Shown: piece by piece, positions 1 through 5,945 of the stretch | Position numbering within the stretch: the stretch's first letter is position 1 | How the letters are laid out: the number at the start of each line of letters is the position of its first letter | NCBI GenBank assembly: GCA_017460265.1 | Contig: JAFUBJ010000480.1 | Coordinates: forward strand, 1-9,746 | DNA from: Atopobiaceae bacterium | GTDB lineage: Bacteria > Actinomycetota > Coriobacteriia > Coriobacteriales > Atopobiaceae | Length of the DNA stretch: 9,746 nt | Direction: 5' to 3' | Notes under the pieces: generated by a model | Databases searched by the model: none | Told to the model about the DNA's origin: nothing | The model's input: the letters and a program-made list of their open reading frames with translations, nothing else | Made by a program: the position numbers and the translations under genes

Positions 1-257
1 ACGATCCACCACATGAACTTCCAAGACTCAAGAATCGCCTTGCCGTCAAAGCGCAGGTAATCCTTGCCGCCAAGGGCAAACGTTGCGGCAACGGCGGCGA
101 TGGCTCCTCCCAGCGTGGCAAACAGGTCAAGGTCGGCGCCAAGGAACATGGCGATCATGACTCCCGCCATCTCGCCTCCAAAAACCAAGGCAAGTGAAAG
201 TAGCGCCCCAATGAGCTTTCCCGTTCCGTTACCAGCTCGCGATTGTTCCATGTGCAT
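1..257 (-). CDS. Integral membrane protein, N-terminal fragment (possibly CPBP-type protease)
   Basis: An open frame runs leftward off the window edge, so only about 85 N-terminal residues are visible and the protein is incomplete. It starts at ATG 257, or at a second ATG at 251 two codons in; the upstream GAGAACGGA is a weak ribosome binding site for either. The visible protein has a short polar N-terminus and then two hydrophobic segments, roughly residues 14-41 and 45-64. A Gly-Lys-Asp turn and a stretch rich in aromatics (KFMWWI) follow. This fits the beginning of a multi-pass membrane protein. The arrangement resembles the N-terminus of CPBP-family intramembrane proteases, but none of the catalytic motifs of that family falls inside the window, so the family is only a guess. 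It is transcribed divergently from the acetyltransferase gene. The membrane nature is fairly secure; the function is unknown. Confidence 0.6.
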   Translation of the reverse strand, partial: MHMEQSRAGNGTGKLIGALLSLALVFGGEMAGVMIAMFLGADLDLFATLGGAIAAVAATFALGGKDYLRFDGKAILESWKFMWWI

Positions 258-290
258 TCCGTTCTCGTGGCTACACTGGTCTTCATACCC

Positions 291-296
291 AGTATA
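291..296 (-). promoter_or_regulatory. Candidate -10 box for the leftward membrane-protein gene
   Basis: Read on the minus strand the sequence is TATACT, five of six matches to the bacterial -10 consensus, and would give a leader of about 30 bases to the start at 251/257. No good -35 hexamer lies 16-18 bases upstream, so support is weak. It overlaps the ribosome binding site of the divergent acetyltransferase gene. Confidence 0.25.
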
Positions 297-310
297 GGAG
301 GAACCATCTC

Positions 311-790
311 ATGCTAATTAGACGAGCCCAACAAAAGGACATGCCGGGCATCTGCTCGCTTCTTGAACAGGTTTTGATGGTGCATCACAATGGCAGGCCT
401 GATCTCTTCAAGGCAAACACCCGAAAGTACACCGACGACGAGCTGAGGCAGATCATTGCCGACGACGAGCGGCCCATATTCGTGGCAGTCGACGAGGGCG
501 CACCGGAGGGTGAGGTTTTGGGCTATGCCTTCTGCGTCATCGAGCGCTACGAAGGCCACAACACCATGACCGATCGCATGACCCTCTACGTTGACGACAT
601 CTGCGTGGACGAGGCTGCTCGGGGAAAGCACGTGGGAACGGCACTTTACAACCACGTCATTGACTACGCACGTACGGAAGGCTTTTACAACGTCACGCTC
701 AACGTGTGGAGCTGCAACCCGGGCGCCCAGGCGTTCTATGAGGCTATGGGGATGCGCCCCTATCGCATAGGAATGGAGACGATTCTGTAG
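311..790 (+). CDS. GNAT-family N-acetyltransferase
   Basis: The 159-residue protein is a single GNAT domain, the usual length for the family; such enzymes transfer an acyl group from acyl-CoA to an amine in the cytoplasm. The acetyl-CoA-binding motif A is visible as strand YVDDICVD (residues 93-100) followed by the pyrophosphate-binding loop RGKHVGTAL (104-112). In that loop one glycine of the common RGxGxG form is histidine. Motif B follows as NVWSCNPGAQAFYEAMGM (131-148), where the Asn and the AFYEAMG helix are typical. ATG 311 is preceded by AGGAGG at 296-301, nine bases upstream, which fixes the start. The gene stands alone after a divergent membrane-protein gene; the AIM24-family gene 70 bases downstream has its own promoter. 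The substrate cannot be predicted: small GNATs of this type modify amino acids, polyamines, antibiotics or protein N-termini. The family call is secure. Confidence 0.93.
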   Translation: MLIRRAQQKDMPGICSLLEQVLMVHHNGRPDLFKANTRKYTDDELRQIIADDERPIFVAVDEGAPEGEVLGYAFCVIERYEGHNTMTDRMTLYVDDICVDEAARGKHVGTALYNHVIDYARTEGFYNVTLNVWSCNPGAQAFYEAMGMRPYRIGMETIL

Positions 791-798
791 CGTGCCCG

Positions 799-804
799 TA
801 TAAT
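799..804 (+). promoter_or_regulatory. -10 box (TATAAT) for the AIM24-family gene
   Basis: A perfect TATAAT lies just after the acetyltransferase stop codon. The best -35 match at a 17-base spacing, GAGACG at 776-781, matches only three of six positions and lies within the end of the upstream gene. Transcription would start near 811 and give a leader of about 50 bases. The leader contains a small hairpin, GCTGT/ACAGC at 826-841, extendable to six pairs, and ends in a strong ribosome binding site AAAGGAGG at 848-855. This supports separate transcription of the downstream gene. Confidence 0.6.
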
Positions 805-860
805 CAAGGAAGCACTGCAGGAAATGCTGTCTTTGCACAGCAAGCATAAAGGAGGCACAC

Positions 861-1535
861 ATGCAGTATGAGATTCGTGGCGGATCCTTTCCCATCGTCA
901 TTTGCCAGCTTGCCGCTGGGGAGAAGATGATCACCGAGAGCGGTTCCATGACCTGGATGACGCCCAACATGCAGATGGAGACGCAGGGTGGCGGCGTTGG
1001 AAAGATGTTTTCCAAGGCACTTTCCGGCGAGAGCATGTTCCAGAACATCTATACCGCCGCAGGTGGCCCAGGCATGATTTCGTTTGGCTCGAGCTTCCCC
1101 GGCAAGATCATCCCCATCGAGATTGCCCCAGGCAAGGACTTTATCCTGCAGAAGAGGGCGTGCCTTGCGTCCGAGATGGGCGTCAAGCTTGACATCCACT
1201 TCAGCAGGAAGTTTGGTTCCGGCTTATTTGGCGGCGAGGGCTTCATCATGCAGCGCCTCTCCGGCAGCGGCATCGCCTTTGCCGAGATTGACGGCGACCT
1301 GGTTGAGTACCAGCTTCAGCCTGGCCAGCAGATGGTTGTCGACACCGGATACGTGGCTGGCTTCGAGAGCACCGTCAGCCTCGACATCGTGCAGGTCAAG
1401 GGCGTGAAGAACATGTTCCTTGGCGGCGAGGGCATCTTCAACACCGTGCTTACGGGCCCTGGCCGCATCTGGCTGCAGACCATGCCCATCCCCAGCGTTG
1501 CCAGCGCAATCCAGCCGTTCATCGTGACTCACTAA
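861..1535 (+). CDS. AIM24 family protein (TIGR00266-like)
   Basis: This 224-residue protein matches the AIM24 / TIGR00266 family, which forms a compact beta-rich fold. The family is named after a yeast mitochondrial protein, but the bacterial role is not established. Characteristic glycine-rich blocks are visible: ESGSMTWM near 26-33, GLFGGEGFIMQRLSGSG at 121-137, DTGYVAGF at 161-168, and KNMFLGGEGIFNTVLTGPG within 183-201, followed by the typical end RIWLQTMP. The length is normal and no signal peptide or membrane helix is seen, so a cytoplasmic location is likely. The ATG at 861 sits five bases after AAAGGAGG, which makes the start clear. The gene has its own -10 box upstream and a strong intrinsic terminator just after the stop codon, so it is probably transcribed alone. 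The family call is confident; any biochemical function would be speculation. Confidence 0.93.
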   Translation: MQYEIRGGSFPIVICQLAAGEKMITESGSMTWMTPNMQMETQGGGVGKMFSKALSGESMFQNIYTAAGGPGMISFGSSFPGKIIPIEIAPGKDFILQKRACLASEMGVKLDIHFSRKFGSGLFGGEGFIMQRLSGSGIAFAEIDGDLVEYQLQPGQQMVVDTGYVAGFESTVSLDIVQVKGVKNMFLGGEGIFNTVLTGPGRIWLQTMPIPSVASAIQPFIVTH

Positions 1536-1558
1536 CGAACACACCAAAGCGGAAAAGC

Positions 1559-1595
1559 AAGGCGGCTCGAGCACTTCTCGGGCCGCCTTCTCTTG
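1559..1595 (+). terminator. Intrinsic terminator of the AIM24-family gene
   Basis: The arm GGCGGCTCGAG (1561-1571) pairs with CTCGGGCCGCC (1577-1587) through one T-G wobble around the five-base loop CACTT. The flanking AA and TT extend the stem, and a pyrimidine-rich TTCTCTT run follows. It lies 25 bases after the stop codon. Confidence 0.85.
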
Positions 1596-1622
1596 GGCAA
1601 ATATCGCTATCAACATGCAACC

Positions 1623-1753
1623 GTTTCGGACGACTTTCACGCGGAACTTGTCCGAAGTGGGTAGCGTGCTGCCTGTTTCGGACAACTCTGCTGGGGAACT
1701 TGTCCGAAGCAAGTTGCGTGCTGCCTGCTTCGGACGACTCTGAAGCAGAAATT
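1623..1753 (+). repeat. 52-bp direct repeat, about 2.5 copies, with alternating inverted heptamers
   Basis: Units start at 1623, 1675 and 1727, exactly 52 bp apart. The first two match at 42 of 52 positions; the third is partial and fades near 1753, just before the first MarR-side palindrome. Within the units the heptamer TTCGGAC (1625, 1677, 1729) alternates with its reverse complement GTCCGAA (1650, 1702) at spacings of 25, 27, 25 and 27 bp. In unit 2 the arms extend to TTCGGACAA/TTGTCCGAA. The segment has no convincing gene. It could be a REP-like dispersed element or an array of regulator sites; nothing here decides between them. Confidence 0.85.
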
Positions 1754-1755
1754 AA

Positions 1756-1767
1756 ACAGGTACCTGT
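1756..1767. promoter_or_regulatory. Palindromic operator candidate, site 1 (ACAGGTACCTGT)
   Basis: This is a perfect 12-bp palindrome. An identical core occurs again at 1812-1823 upstream of the MarR-family gene, with centres 56 bp apart. The flanking bases show that the second site is an inverted copy of this one: both share AACAGGTACCTGTGT when read in the appropriate direction. MarR dimers typically bind palindromes of this size near their own promoters, so this is a likely distal operator. Confidence 0.6.
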
Positions 1768-1775
1768 GTTATGTA

Positions 1776-1796
1776 GATGCTATGGAGCCAAGCATC
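1776..1796. repeat. Inverted repeat between the two operator palindromes
   Basis: GATGCT (1776-1781) and AGCATC (1791-1796) form a six-base inverted repeat around a nine-base spacer, placed between the two ACAGGTACCTGT sites. It may form a small hairpin or be a further binding site; there is no T-run to suggest a terminator. Confidence 0.35.
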
Positions 1797-1801
1797 CGCA
1801 C

Positions 1802-1829
1802 TTGGTATTACACAGGTACCTGTTATTCT
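1802..1829 (+). promoter_or_regulatory. Probable marR promoter with operator site 2 in its spacer
   Basis: TTGGTA (1802-1807) and TATTCT (1824-1829) are plausible -35 and -10 boxes separated by 16 bases. The second copy of the palindrome ACAGGTACCTGT occupies 1812-1823, filling most of the spacer, so a dimer bound there would block RNA polymerase. A further perfect 10-bp palindrome, CTGTCGACAG, lies at 1831-1840 over the expected start of transcription. The layout suggests autorepression by the MarR protein encoded just downstream. The promoter boxes are imperfect, but the palindrome is certain. Confidence 0.6.
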
Positions 1830-1865
1830 ACTGTCGACAGCAAACGTACATAGAAAGGAACAGCT

Positions 1866-2477
1866 GTGGACAAGCACGAAAAGAAACAGGCAAAGAGGTT
1901 TGAGAAGGACCAGATGTCGCTCGCGTTCAAGGTCGGACGCATGGGCAGGCTGATGCATCGCTTCAACATGGTGAACGCCCATAGGCATGGATCCATCGGC
2001 GACCCCACCCGTGGTCAGGGGCGCGTCCTTGCCCTGCTCGCCGTCAAGCCAAAGACCACCCAGCGCGAGCTGTCGTACCTCCTTGACATGCGTCAGCAGT
2101 CGCTTTCCGAGCTGCTGGCAAAGCTCGAGGAAAAGGGCTACATCACACGCGAGAAGTCCGAGGAGGACGGGCGCGTGACCGTGGTCGAGCTCACCGAGGA
2201 GGGTCGTGCCGCGGCCCCTTCGCCCGAGGACATGAGCCAGCGCCCCGACGGGCTTGAGTGCCTCGACGATGAGGAGCGCACAGAGCTCGAAACGCTTGTG
2301 GACAAGGTGACGAGCTCGCTGGAAGAGAAGCTCGTTGCCCTTGGCGATGACCCCTATGCTCCGCCGCGCAGGCCTCACGGCGAGCATGGACCCCACAGGG
2401 AGAGGGGTCGCGGAGAAGGACGTGGCCCCCAAGGCCATGGCTGGGATCCCCGCAGAGACCACCTTAGACAGGCATAG
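1866..2477 (+). CDS. MarR-family transcriptional regulator with His/Arg/Gly-rich C-terminal tail
   Basis: The 203-residue protein has the MarR layout. A basic N-terminal helix region is followed by a winged helix-turn-helix at about 53-114: ALLAVKPKTTQRELSYLL, then the recognition helix MRQQSLSELLAKLEEKGYI (75-93), then the wing REKSEEDGRVTVVELTEEG (95-113). A C-terminal dimerisation helix lies near 132-158. Typical MarR proteins have 140-165 residues. The extra tail from about 162 is proline-, glycine- and arginine-rich with five histidines (171, 174, 177, 191, 199) and looks disordered or metal-binding. The start is GTG 1866, with AAAGGA at 1854-1859 as the ribosome binding site. Two identical palindromes upstream point to autoregulation. 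No transporter or enzyme gene follows in the same direction; the next gene is convergent, so the regulon is not shown here. The effector ligand is unknown. Confidence 0.9.
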   Translation: MDKHEKKQAKRFEKDQMSLAFKVGRMGRLMHRFNMVNAHRHGSIGDPTRGQGRVLALLAVKPKTTQRELSYLLDMRQQSLSELLAKLEEKGYITREKSEEDGRVTVVELTEEGRAAAPSPEDMSQRPDGLECLDDEERTELETLVDKVTSSLEEKLVALGDDPYAPPRRPHGEHGPHRERGRGEGRGPQGHGWDPRRDHLRQA

Positions 2478-2530
2478 CTGCTGGCAACGCAGGTGATGGC
2501 CCAAGGGAGAGGGGCCTTCACGGCCAGAAA

Positions 2531-2571
2531 GGGCCTGCCGGATTCTTTGTCCGGCGGGCCAGTTTGCGTTA
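2531..2571. terminator. Bidirectional terminator between marR and the EF-hand protein gene
   Basis: GGCCTGCCGGA (2532-2542) pairs with TCCGGCGGGCC (2550-2560) through one wobble around the loop TTCTTTG. On the plus strand AGTTTGCGTT follows. On the minus strand the stem is followed by CTTTCT. Its position between two convergent genes fits termination from both sides. Confidence 0.75.
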
Positions 2572-2602
2572 CAGACAAAACGTTCAGTACGTCCTGAAAA
2601 GC

Positions 2603-3259
2603 CTACTCCTCAGCGGACGCTTCCTCGGCAGGAGCTTCCTCAGCAGGTGCTTCCTCGGCAGCGGCTTCGACGGCCTCCTCGACGACCTCCGGCTCGACGT
2701 CCACCACCTCTGAATCGTCGACAGCAGGCTCGGCCTCAGCCGCGGGCTCAGCTTCGATCTCGGGCTCGACGGCGTCCTCGTCAACCTCAACAGGCTCGAC
2801 TTCCTCTATCTCTGCCGCACCAATGAAGCCGTCGCCGTCAAGGTCACGCCCCGTCTGGACCTCAATGAAGTCGACCGCCTTCACCAGCGTGTCCTGAGCC
2901 ATGGCAGCGGCCTTCTCAACGTGGGGGCGGGCCTGGTCAATCATGGGCGCCGCCTTTTCGCTCACCTGGTCTACCACGGGCTTGGCAGCCTCTGTGGCCT
3001 GGTCGACCATGGGCTTTGCCGCCTCGGCAACCTGGCCAATGACAGGCTTTGCGGCCTCTGCGGCCGAGCTGGCGACACCAGACACGCCCTCGGCGATCTT
3101 CTTCACGTGCGGTTTGGCTGCCTCGGCAACCTCGCCCGCGCGTGCGGCGGCGTTGGAAATCACGGGTTTTGCCTTCTCGGCAAACGACGACGCTTTCTCG
3201 CCAACCTCCTCGGCCATCTCAGACGCCTTCTCGACCAGGTCGTTGAAATTAAAAGCCAT
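2603..3259 (-). CDS. Helical 11-residue-repeat protein with one EF-hand loop and acidic tail
   Basis: The 218-residue protein is not one I can name. Residues 1-130 are an Ala/Lys/Glu/Val-rich helical region with 11-residue repeats built on AAKPVIDQVAE. Clear copies start at 29, 47, 69, 80, 91 and 102, with an unrelated 11-mer at 58 keeping the phase. Such 11-mers form amphipathic helices in LEA-like and apolipoprotein-like proteins. Residues 139-150 are a textbook EF-hand loop, DLDGDGFIGAAE, with Asp at 1, 3 and 5, Gly at 6, Ile at 8 and Glu at 12. The rest, 151-218, is almost entirely Glu, Asp, Ala, Val and Pro and ends in EEAPAEE repeats. There is no Cys, Trp or Tyr, no signal peptide and no membrane helix. 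ATG 3259 follows GAGGGGGACAAG. It lies 71 bases downstream of glpK on the same strand. A calcium-sensitive, surface- or polymer-associated protein is conceivable but unproven. Confidence 0.85.
   Translation of the reverse strand: MAFNFNDLVEKASEMAEEVGEKASSFAEKAKPVISNAAARAGEVAEAAKPHVKKIAEGVSGVASSAAEAAKPVIGQVAEAAKPMVDQATEAAKPVVDQVSEKAAPMIDQARPHVEKAAAMAQDTLVKAVDFIEVQTGRDLDGDGFIGAAEIEEVEPVEVDEDAVEPEIEAEPAAEAEPAVDDSEVVDVEPEVVEEAVEAAAEEAPAEEAPAEEASAEE
2619..2663 (-). repeat. Three tandem 15-bp units coding the AEEAP-type tail
   Basis: On the plus strand the unit GCTTCCTCGGCAGGA recurs at 2619, 2634 and 2649 with one to three changes per copy. It encodes the EEAPA repeats at the C-terminus of the EF-hand protein. 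The unit length is a multiple of three, so slippage would change the tail length without breaking the frame. Confidence 0.75.
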
Positions 3260-3278
3260 CTTGTCCCCCTCTGTTCAC

Positions 3279-3292
3279 TGGGCTTGTGCCCA
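3279..3292. other. Small hairpin between glpK and the EF-hand protein gene
   Basis: TGGGC and GCCCA form a five-pair stem with the four-base loop TTGT. There is no T-run, so it is a poor terminator. No convincing promoter was found in this 71-base gap, which leaves open whether the EF-hand gene is read through from glpK. Confidence 0.3.
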
Positions 3293-3330
3293 TTTGTACG
3301 TGACCAACAGTGCAAATGCTCGCGCTCAAC

Positions 3331-4824
3331 CTACGAGACGGTCTTCCTTACGGCATCCGACCAGCCATTGAGCAGCTGCTCGGCACGTTCGCGCGACATC
3401 TTGGGCGTGAAGACATCATCGCTCGAGCGCAGGGCCTTCAGCGCATCGGTGTCCTTCCAGAACCCAACGGCCAGGCCGGCAAGGTAAGCCGCCCCAAGCG
3501 CCGTGGTCTCGGGGTTCTGCGGACGATGCAGCTCGCACCCCAAGACGTCTGACTGGAACTGCATGAGGAAGTTGTTCCTCGAGGCGCCTCCGTCGACGTT
3601 GAGCAGCGAAAGCGGCGCGCCGGAATCGGCCTCCATAGCCTTCACGAGGTCGGCGATTTGGTACGCCATGGACTCGAGCGCCGCGCGGACGATGTGGTTG
3701 CGGTTGGTGCCGCGCGTCATGCCCACGATGGTGCCACGTGCATCGGGCTTCCAGTACGGAGCGCCCAAGCCCGTGAAGGCCGGGACAAGGTACACGCCGC
3801 CCGTATCCATCTCCGACATGGCCATGGCCTCGGAGTCCGCCGCGTTAGATAGAAGGCCCAGCTCGTCGCGGAGCCACTGGATGGTGGCGCCTGCCATGAA
3901 CACGCTGCCCTCAAGCGCATATTCCAAATGCCCGGTGCCCGGAGCAGAAGCCGCAATGGTCGTGACCAGGCTGTTCTTGGAATCGCAGGCCTCTGCGCCC
4001 GTGTGCAGCAGCAGGAAGCAGCCCGTGCCGTAGGTGTTCTTTGCCTCGCCAGCCTCAAAGCAGCACTGCCCAAAGAGCGCCGCCTGCTGGTCTCCCGCCA
4101 CGCCCGCAATGGGAATCCCCACAGGAAGCCCGAGGTAGCTCGTCGTGCCAAAGTCACCAGAGGACGGACGAACCTCAGGCATCATTGACGCGGGAATGTC
4201 AAAGAGGTCAAGCAGCCACGGATCCCAGGTGCCCTCATGGATGTTGAAGAGCATGGTGCGGCTTGCGTTGGTCACGTCCGTCGCGTGAACCTTGCCACCC
4301 GTCAGCACCCACACGAGCCAGGTGTCGACCGTGCCAAAGATGAGGTCGCCAGCCTCGGCACGCTCGCGCGCGCCGTCGACGTTGTCAAGCAGCCAGCGAA
4401 TCTTGCTTGCCGAGAAGTACGCGTCGGGAAGCAGCCCCGTCTTCTCCTGGATGGTCCGTGCCACGTCAGGATCCCCGCAAAGCTCCTCGACCAGGCGGGC
4501 GGTGCGACGGCACTGCCACACGATGGCGTTGGCAATAGGCTCGCCCGTCACGCGGTCCCAGACGAGTGTGGTCTCGCGCTGGTTGTCGATGCCGATGGCG
4601 GCGATGTCCTGGGCCTTGAGGCCATTTCTGGTGATGAGCTCGGTCAGCGAGCCAATCTGCGAAAGCAGGATGTCCTGGGGATTGTGCTCCACCCATCCCG
4701 GAGAGGGATATATCTGCGGAAACTCGCGTTGGGCCACGTCGAGCATCTGACCCTGCTCGTCAATGAGCACGGCACGCGAGGACGTAGTGCCCTGGTCGAG
4801 CGCTATCACGTATTGCTTGCCCAT
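3331..4824 (-). CDS. glpK: Glycerol kinase
   Basis: The enzyme transfers phosphate from ATP to glycerol to give sn-glycerol 3-phosphate, the entry step to glycolysis and phospholipid synthesis. Starting at ATG 4824 it has 497 residues, normal for GlpK. An upstream in-frame ATG at 4872 would run into the lipase gene and lacks a ribosome binding site, whereas 4824 follows AAAGGAAG. The ATP loop DQGTTSSR is at 10-17, glycerol-contacting R83-E84 lies in NQRETT, W103 is present, and the catalytic Asp of AGDQQAALFG falls at 245 as in E. coli. FGGY signature 1 is YFSASKIRWLLDN near 136-148; signature 2 is near 364-389; the adenosine-site VDGGASRNN is near 410-418. The phosphorylatable histidine of Firmicutes GlpK, in the loop before AGDQQ, is not evident (TSYLGL here), so PTS control by HPr is unlikely. 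It lies 26 bases after the lipase gene, probably in one operon. Confidence 0.97.
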   Translation of the reverse strand: MGKQYVIALDQGTTSSRAVLIDEQGQMLDVAQREFPQIYPSPGWVEHNPQDILLSQIGSLTELITRNGLKAQDIAAIGIDNQRETTLVWDRVTGEPIANAIVWQCRRTARLVEELCGDPDVARTIQEKTGLLPDAYFSASKIRWLLDNVDGARERAEAGDLIFGTVDTWLVWVLTGGKVHATDVTNASRTMLFNIHEGTWDPWLLDLFDIPASMMPEVRPSSGDFGTTSYLGLPVGIPIAGVAGDQQAALFGQCCFEAGEAKNTYGTGCFLLLHTGAEACDSKNSLVTTIAASAPGTGHLEYALEGSVFMAGATIQWLRDELGLLSNAADSEAMAMSEMDTGGVYLVPAFTGLGAPYWKPDARGTIVGMTRGTNRNHIVRAALESMAYQIADLVKAMEADSGAPLSLLNVDGGASRNNFLMQFQSDVLGCELHRPQNPETTALGAAYLAGLAVGFWKDTDALKALRSSDDVFTPKMSRERAEQLLNGWSDAVRKTVS

Positions 4825-4850
4825 GGTGCTTCCTTTCAAACTCCGCGACC

Positions 4851-5840
4851 CTACAGACGTTCCTCGACCCACGCCAGGACGTCGTCATAGACCCGCTGAT
4901 GGTCGGTCTCGTTCAAGATCTCGTGGCGCATGTGCTCGTAGATGGTGCACGTGACGTCCTGCGACCCAGCATCTCGCGCCATCTGGGCAGAGATGCGGAC
5001 GCCCTCGCCCATGTTGCCCACGGGATCGCCGTCGCCGGCAATGTAGAGGAGCGGAAGCTCCGGCGGAACACGCACGCAGCATGCCATGTCGCAGACCTCG
5101 CGCGTGAGGGCCGTCACCGTGCCATAGCCACCAGCCGAGAACGAGAATCCGCTCGCCTCGTCGCCCATGTAGGTCTTGACGTTCTCTTCGTTGTAGGAAA
5201 GCCAGTCAAGGGGCGTCTTGGCATCTTTGATGGCCTTGGAATAGGCGCCCACGCCCATGCCCTCGATGAGCGGGCTGATGGTGTCCTCGCCCTTGAAGGT
5301 GGCCACCATCTTGCAGACCAGGTTGCCCATGGACGAGGTCGCGGGGGGAACATGGCCGGTGCCGCAGATGATGGCGCCCGCAAGGCCCTTGCCCTCACGT
5401 GCGATATAGGCGCGCGTGACGAAGCTTCCCATGGAGTGACCGAAGATGAAGTGGGGCGTTCCCTCGGGAACCTTGTCGTGGATTACCCCACGCATGCGGC
5501 CAACGTCGTTAATCAGCGTCTCTTTGCCCGTCTTGATCGGCAGCTTTCCCCAACGGTCGCGTGTGGAACTGCCGCCATGGCAGATATGGTCATGGCCACA
5601 GGCAACAAAGCCATTGCAGGCAAGGAAGCGGGCAAAGTCACCATAGCGACCCGTGTGCTCGGCCATGCCATGGACGATCTGTATCACACCGCGCGGCTTC
5701 TCGACCGCACCCCATGGGTCATCCGCAGCGGCGTCGGGACCCATTCCCTTGGGCCACCAGATATAGCCGTGGATGCGGGAGCTGCCATCGGAGGAGTCAA
5801 ACCAAATCTCCTCGCGCTCGATGGACTCCTTGTCTTCCAT
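4851..5840 (-). CDS. Alpha/beta hydrolase, monoacylglycerol lipase / lysophospholipase type
   Basis: The 329-residue protein belongs to the serine-hydrolase group called Hydrolase_4 (serine aminopeptidase S33 / monoacylglycerol lipase). The oxyanion-hole motif HGMAEHTGRY starts at 57. The nucleophile elbow is GHSMGS with Ser136. The acid is probably Asp272 in AGDGDPVG, and the histidine is His306 in MRHEILNE, whose ILNE context is typical of this family. About 45 residues precede the first core strand and carry a Trp-rich segment, YIWWPKG. No signal peptide is seen, so it probably acts in the cytoplasm on monoglycerides or lysophospholipids. The ATG at 5840 has GGGAG five bases upstream. Glycerol kinase follows after 26 bases on the same strand, so glycerol set free by this enzyme could be phosphorylated directly; that link is inferred from position. 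A peptidase or other esterase role is possible. Confidence 0.9.
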   Translation of the reverse strand: MEDKESIEREEIWFDSSDGSSRIHGYIWWPKGMGPDAAADDPWGAVEKPRGVIQIVHGMAEHTGRYGDFARFLACNGFVACGHDHICHGGSSTRDRWGKLPIKTGKETLINDVGRMRGVIHDKVPEGTPHFIFGHSMGSFVTRAYIAREGKGLAGAIICGTGHVPPATSSMGNLVCKMVATFKGEDTISPLIEGMGVGAYSKAIKDAKTPLDWLSYNEENVKTYMGDEASGFSFSAGGYGTVTALTREVCDMACCVRVPPELPLLYIAGDGDPVGNMGEGVRISAQMARDAGSQDVTCTIYEHMRHEILNETDHQRVYDDVLAWVEERL

Positions 5841-5895
5841 GCGTCTCCCTTCTCGATGTGCTCATGGATGCAGCAAGGTTACGGCACCGCGGCAA

Positions 5896-5928
5896 ACACG
5901 TGCGGCAGCAATCGACTGCCGCACGTGT
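5896..5928. terminator. Perfect 13-bp inverted repeat, terminator or operator
   Basis: ACACGTGCGGCAG pairs perfectly with CTGCCGCACGTGT around CAATCGA. On the minus strand, the direction of the neighbouring genes, the stem is followed by TTGCCG, a short T-run. It lies between the esterase stop and the lipase start and 56 bases before the lipase start codon, so it could end upstream transcripts, attenuate, or bind a regulator. Confidence 0.6.
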
Positions 5929-5945
5929 CACGTCGGGGAGAGGGG

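Noticed and set aside
314..1048. A 244-codon minus-strand frame across the acetyltransferase and AIM24 genes
   Set aside because: It covers two well-supported plus-strand genes, the promoter and the ribosome binding site between them, and shows no domain.
1623..1753. CRISPR array
   Set aside because: The 52-bp units are contiguous with no unique spacers, there are fewer than three copies, and no cas gene is near.
1752..2504. A 250-codon minus-strand frame opposite marR
   Set aside because: The MarR winged-helix sequence on the plus strand is clear and has its own operators and ribosome binding site; the antisense frame runs through the operator region.
4825..4872. Upstream start of glpK giving 16 extra residues
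   Set aside because: That start would overlap the lipase gene and has no ribosome binding site, while ATG 4824 has AAAGGAAG and gives the usual GlpK N-terminus with D10 and D245 numbering as in E. coli.
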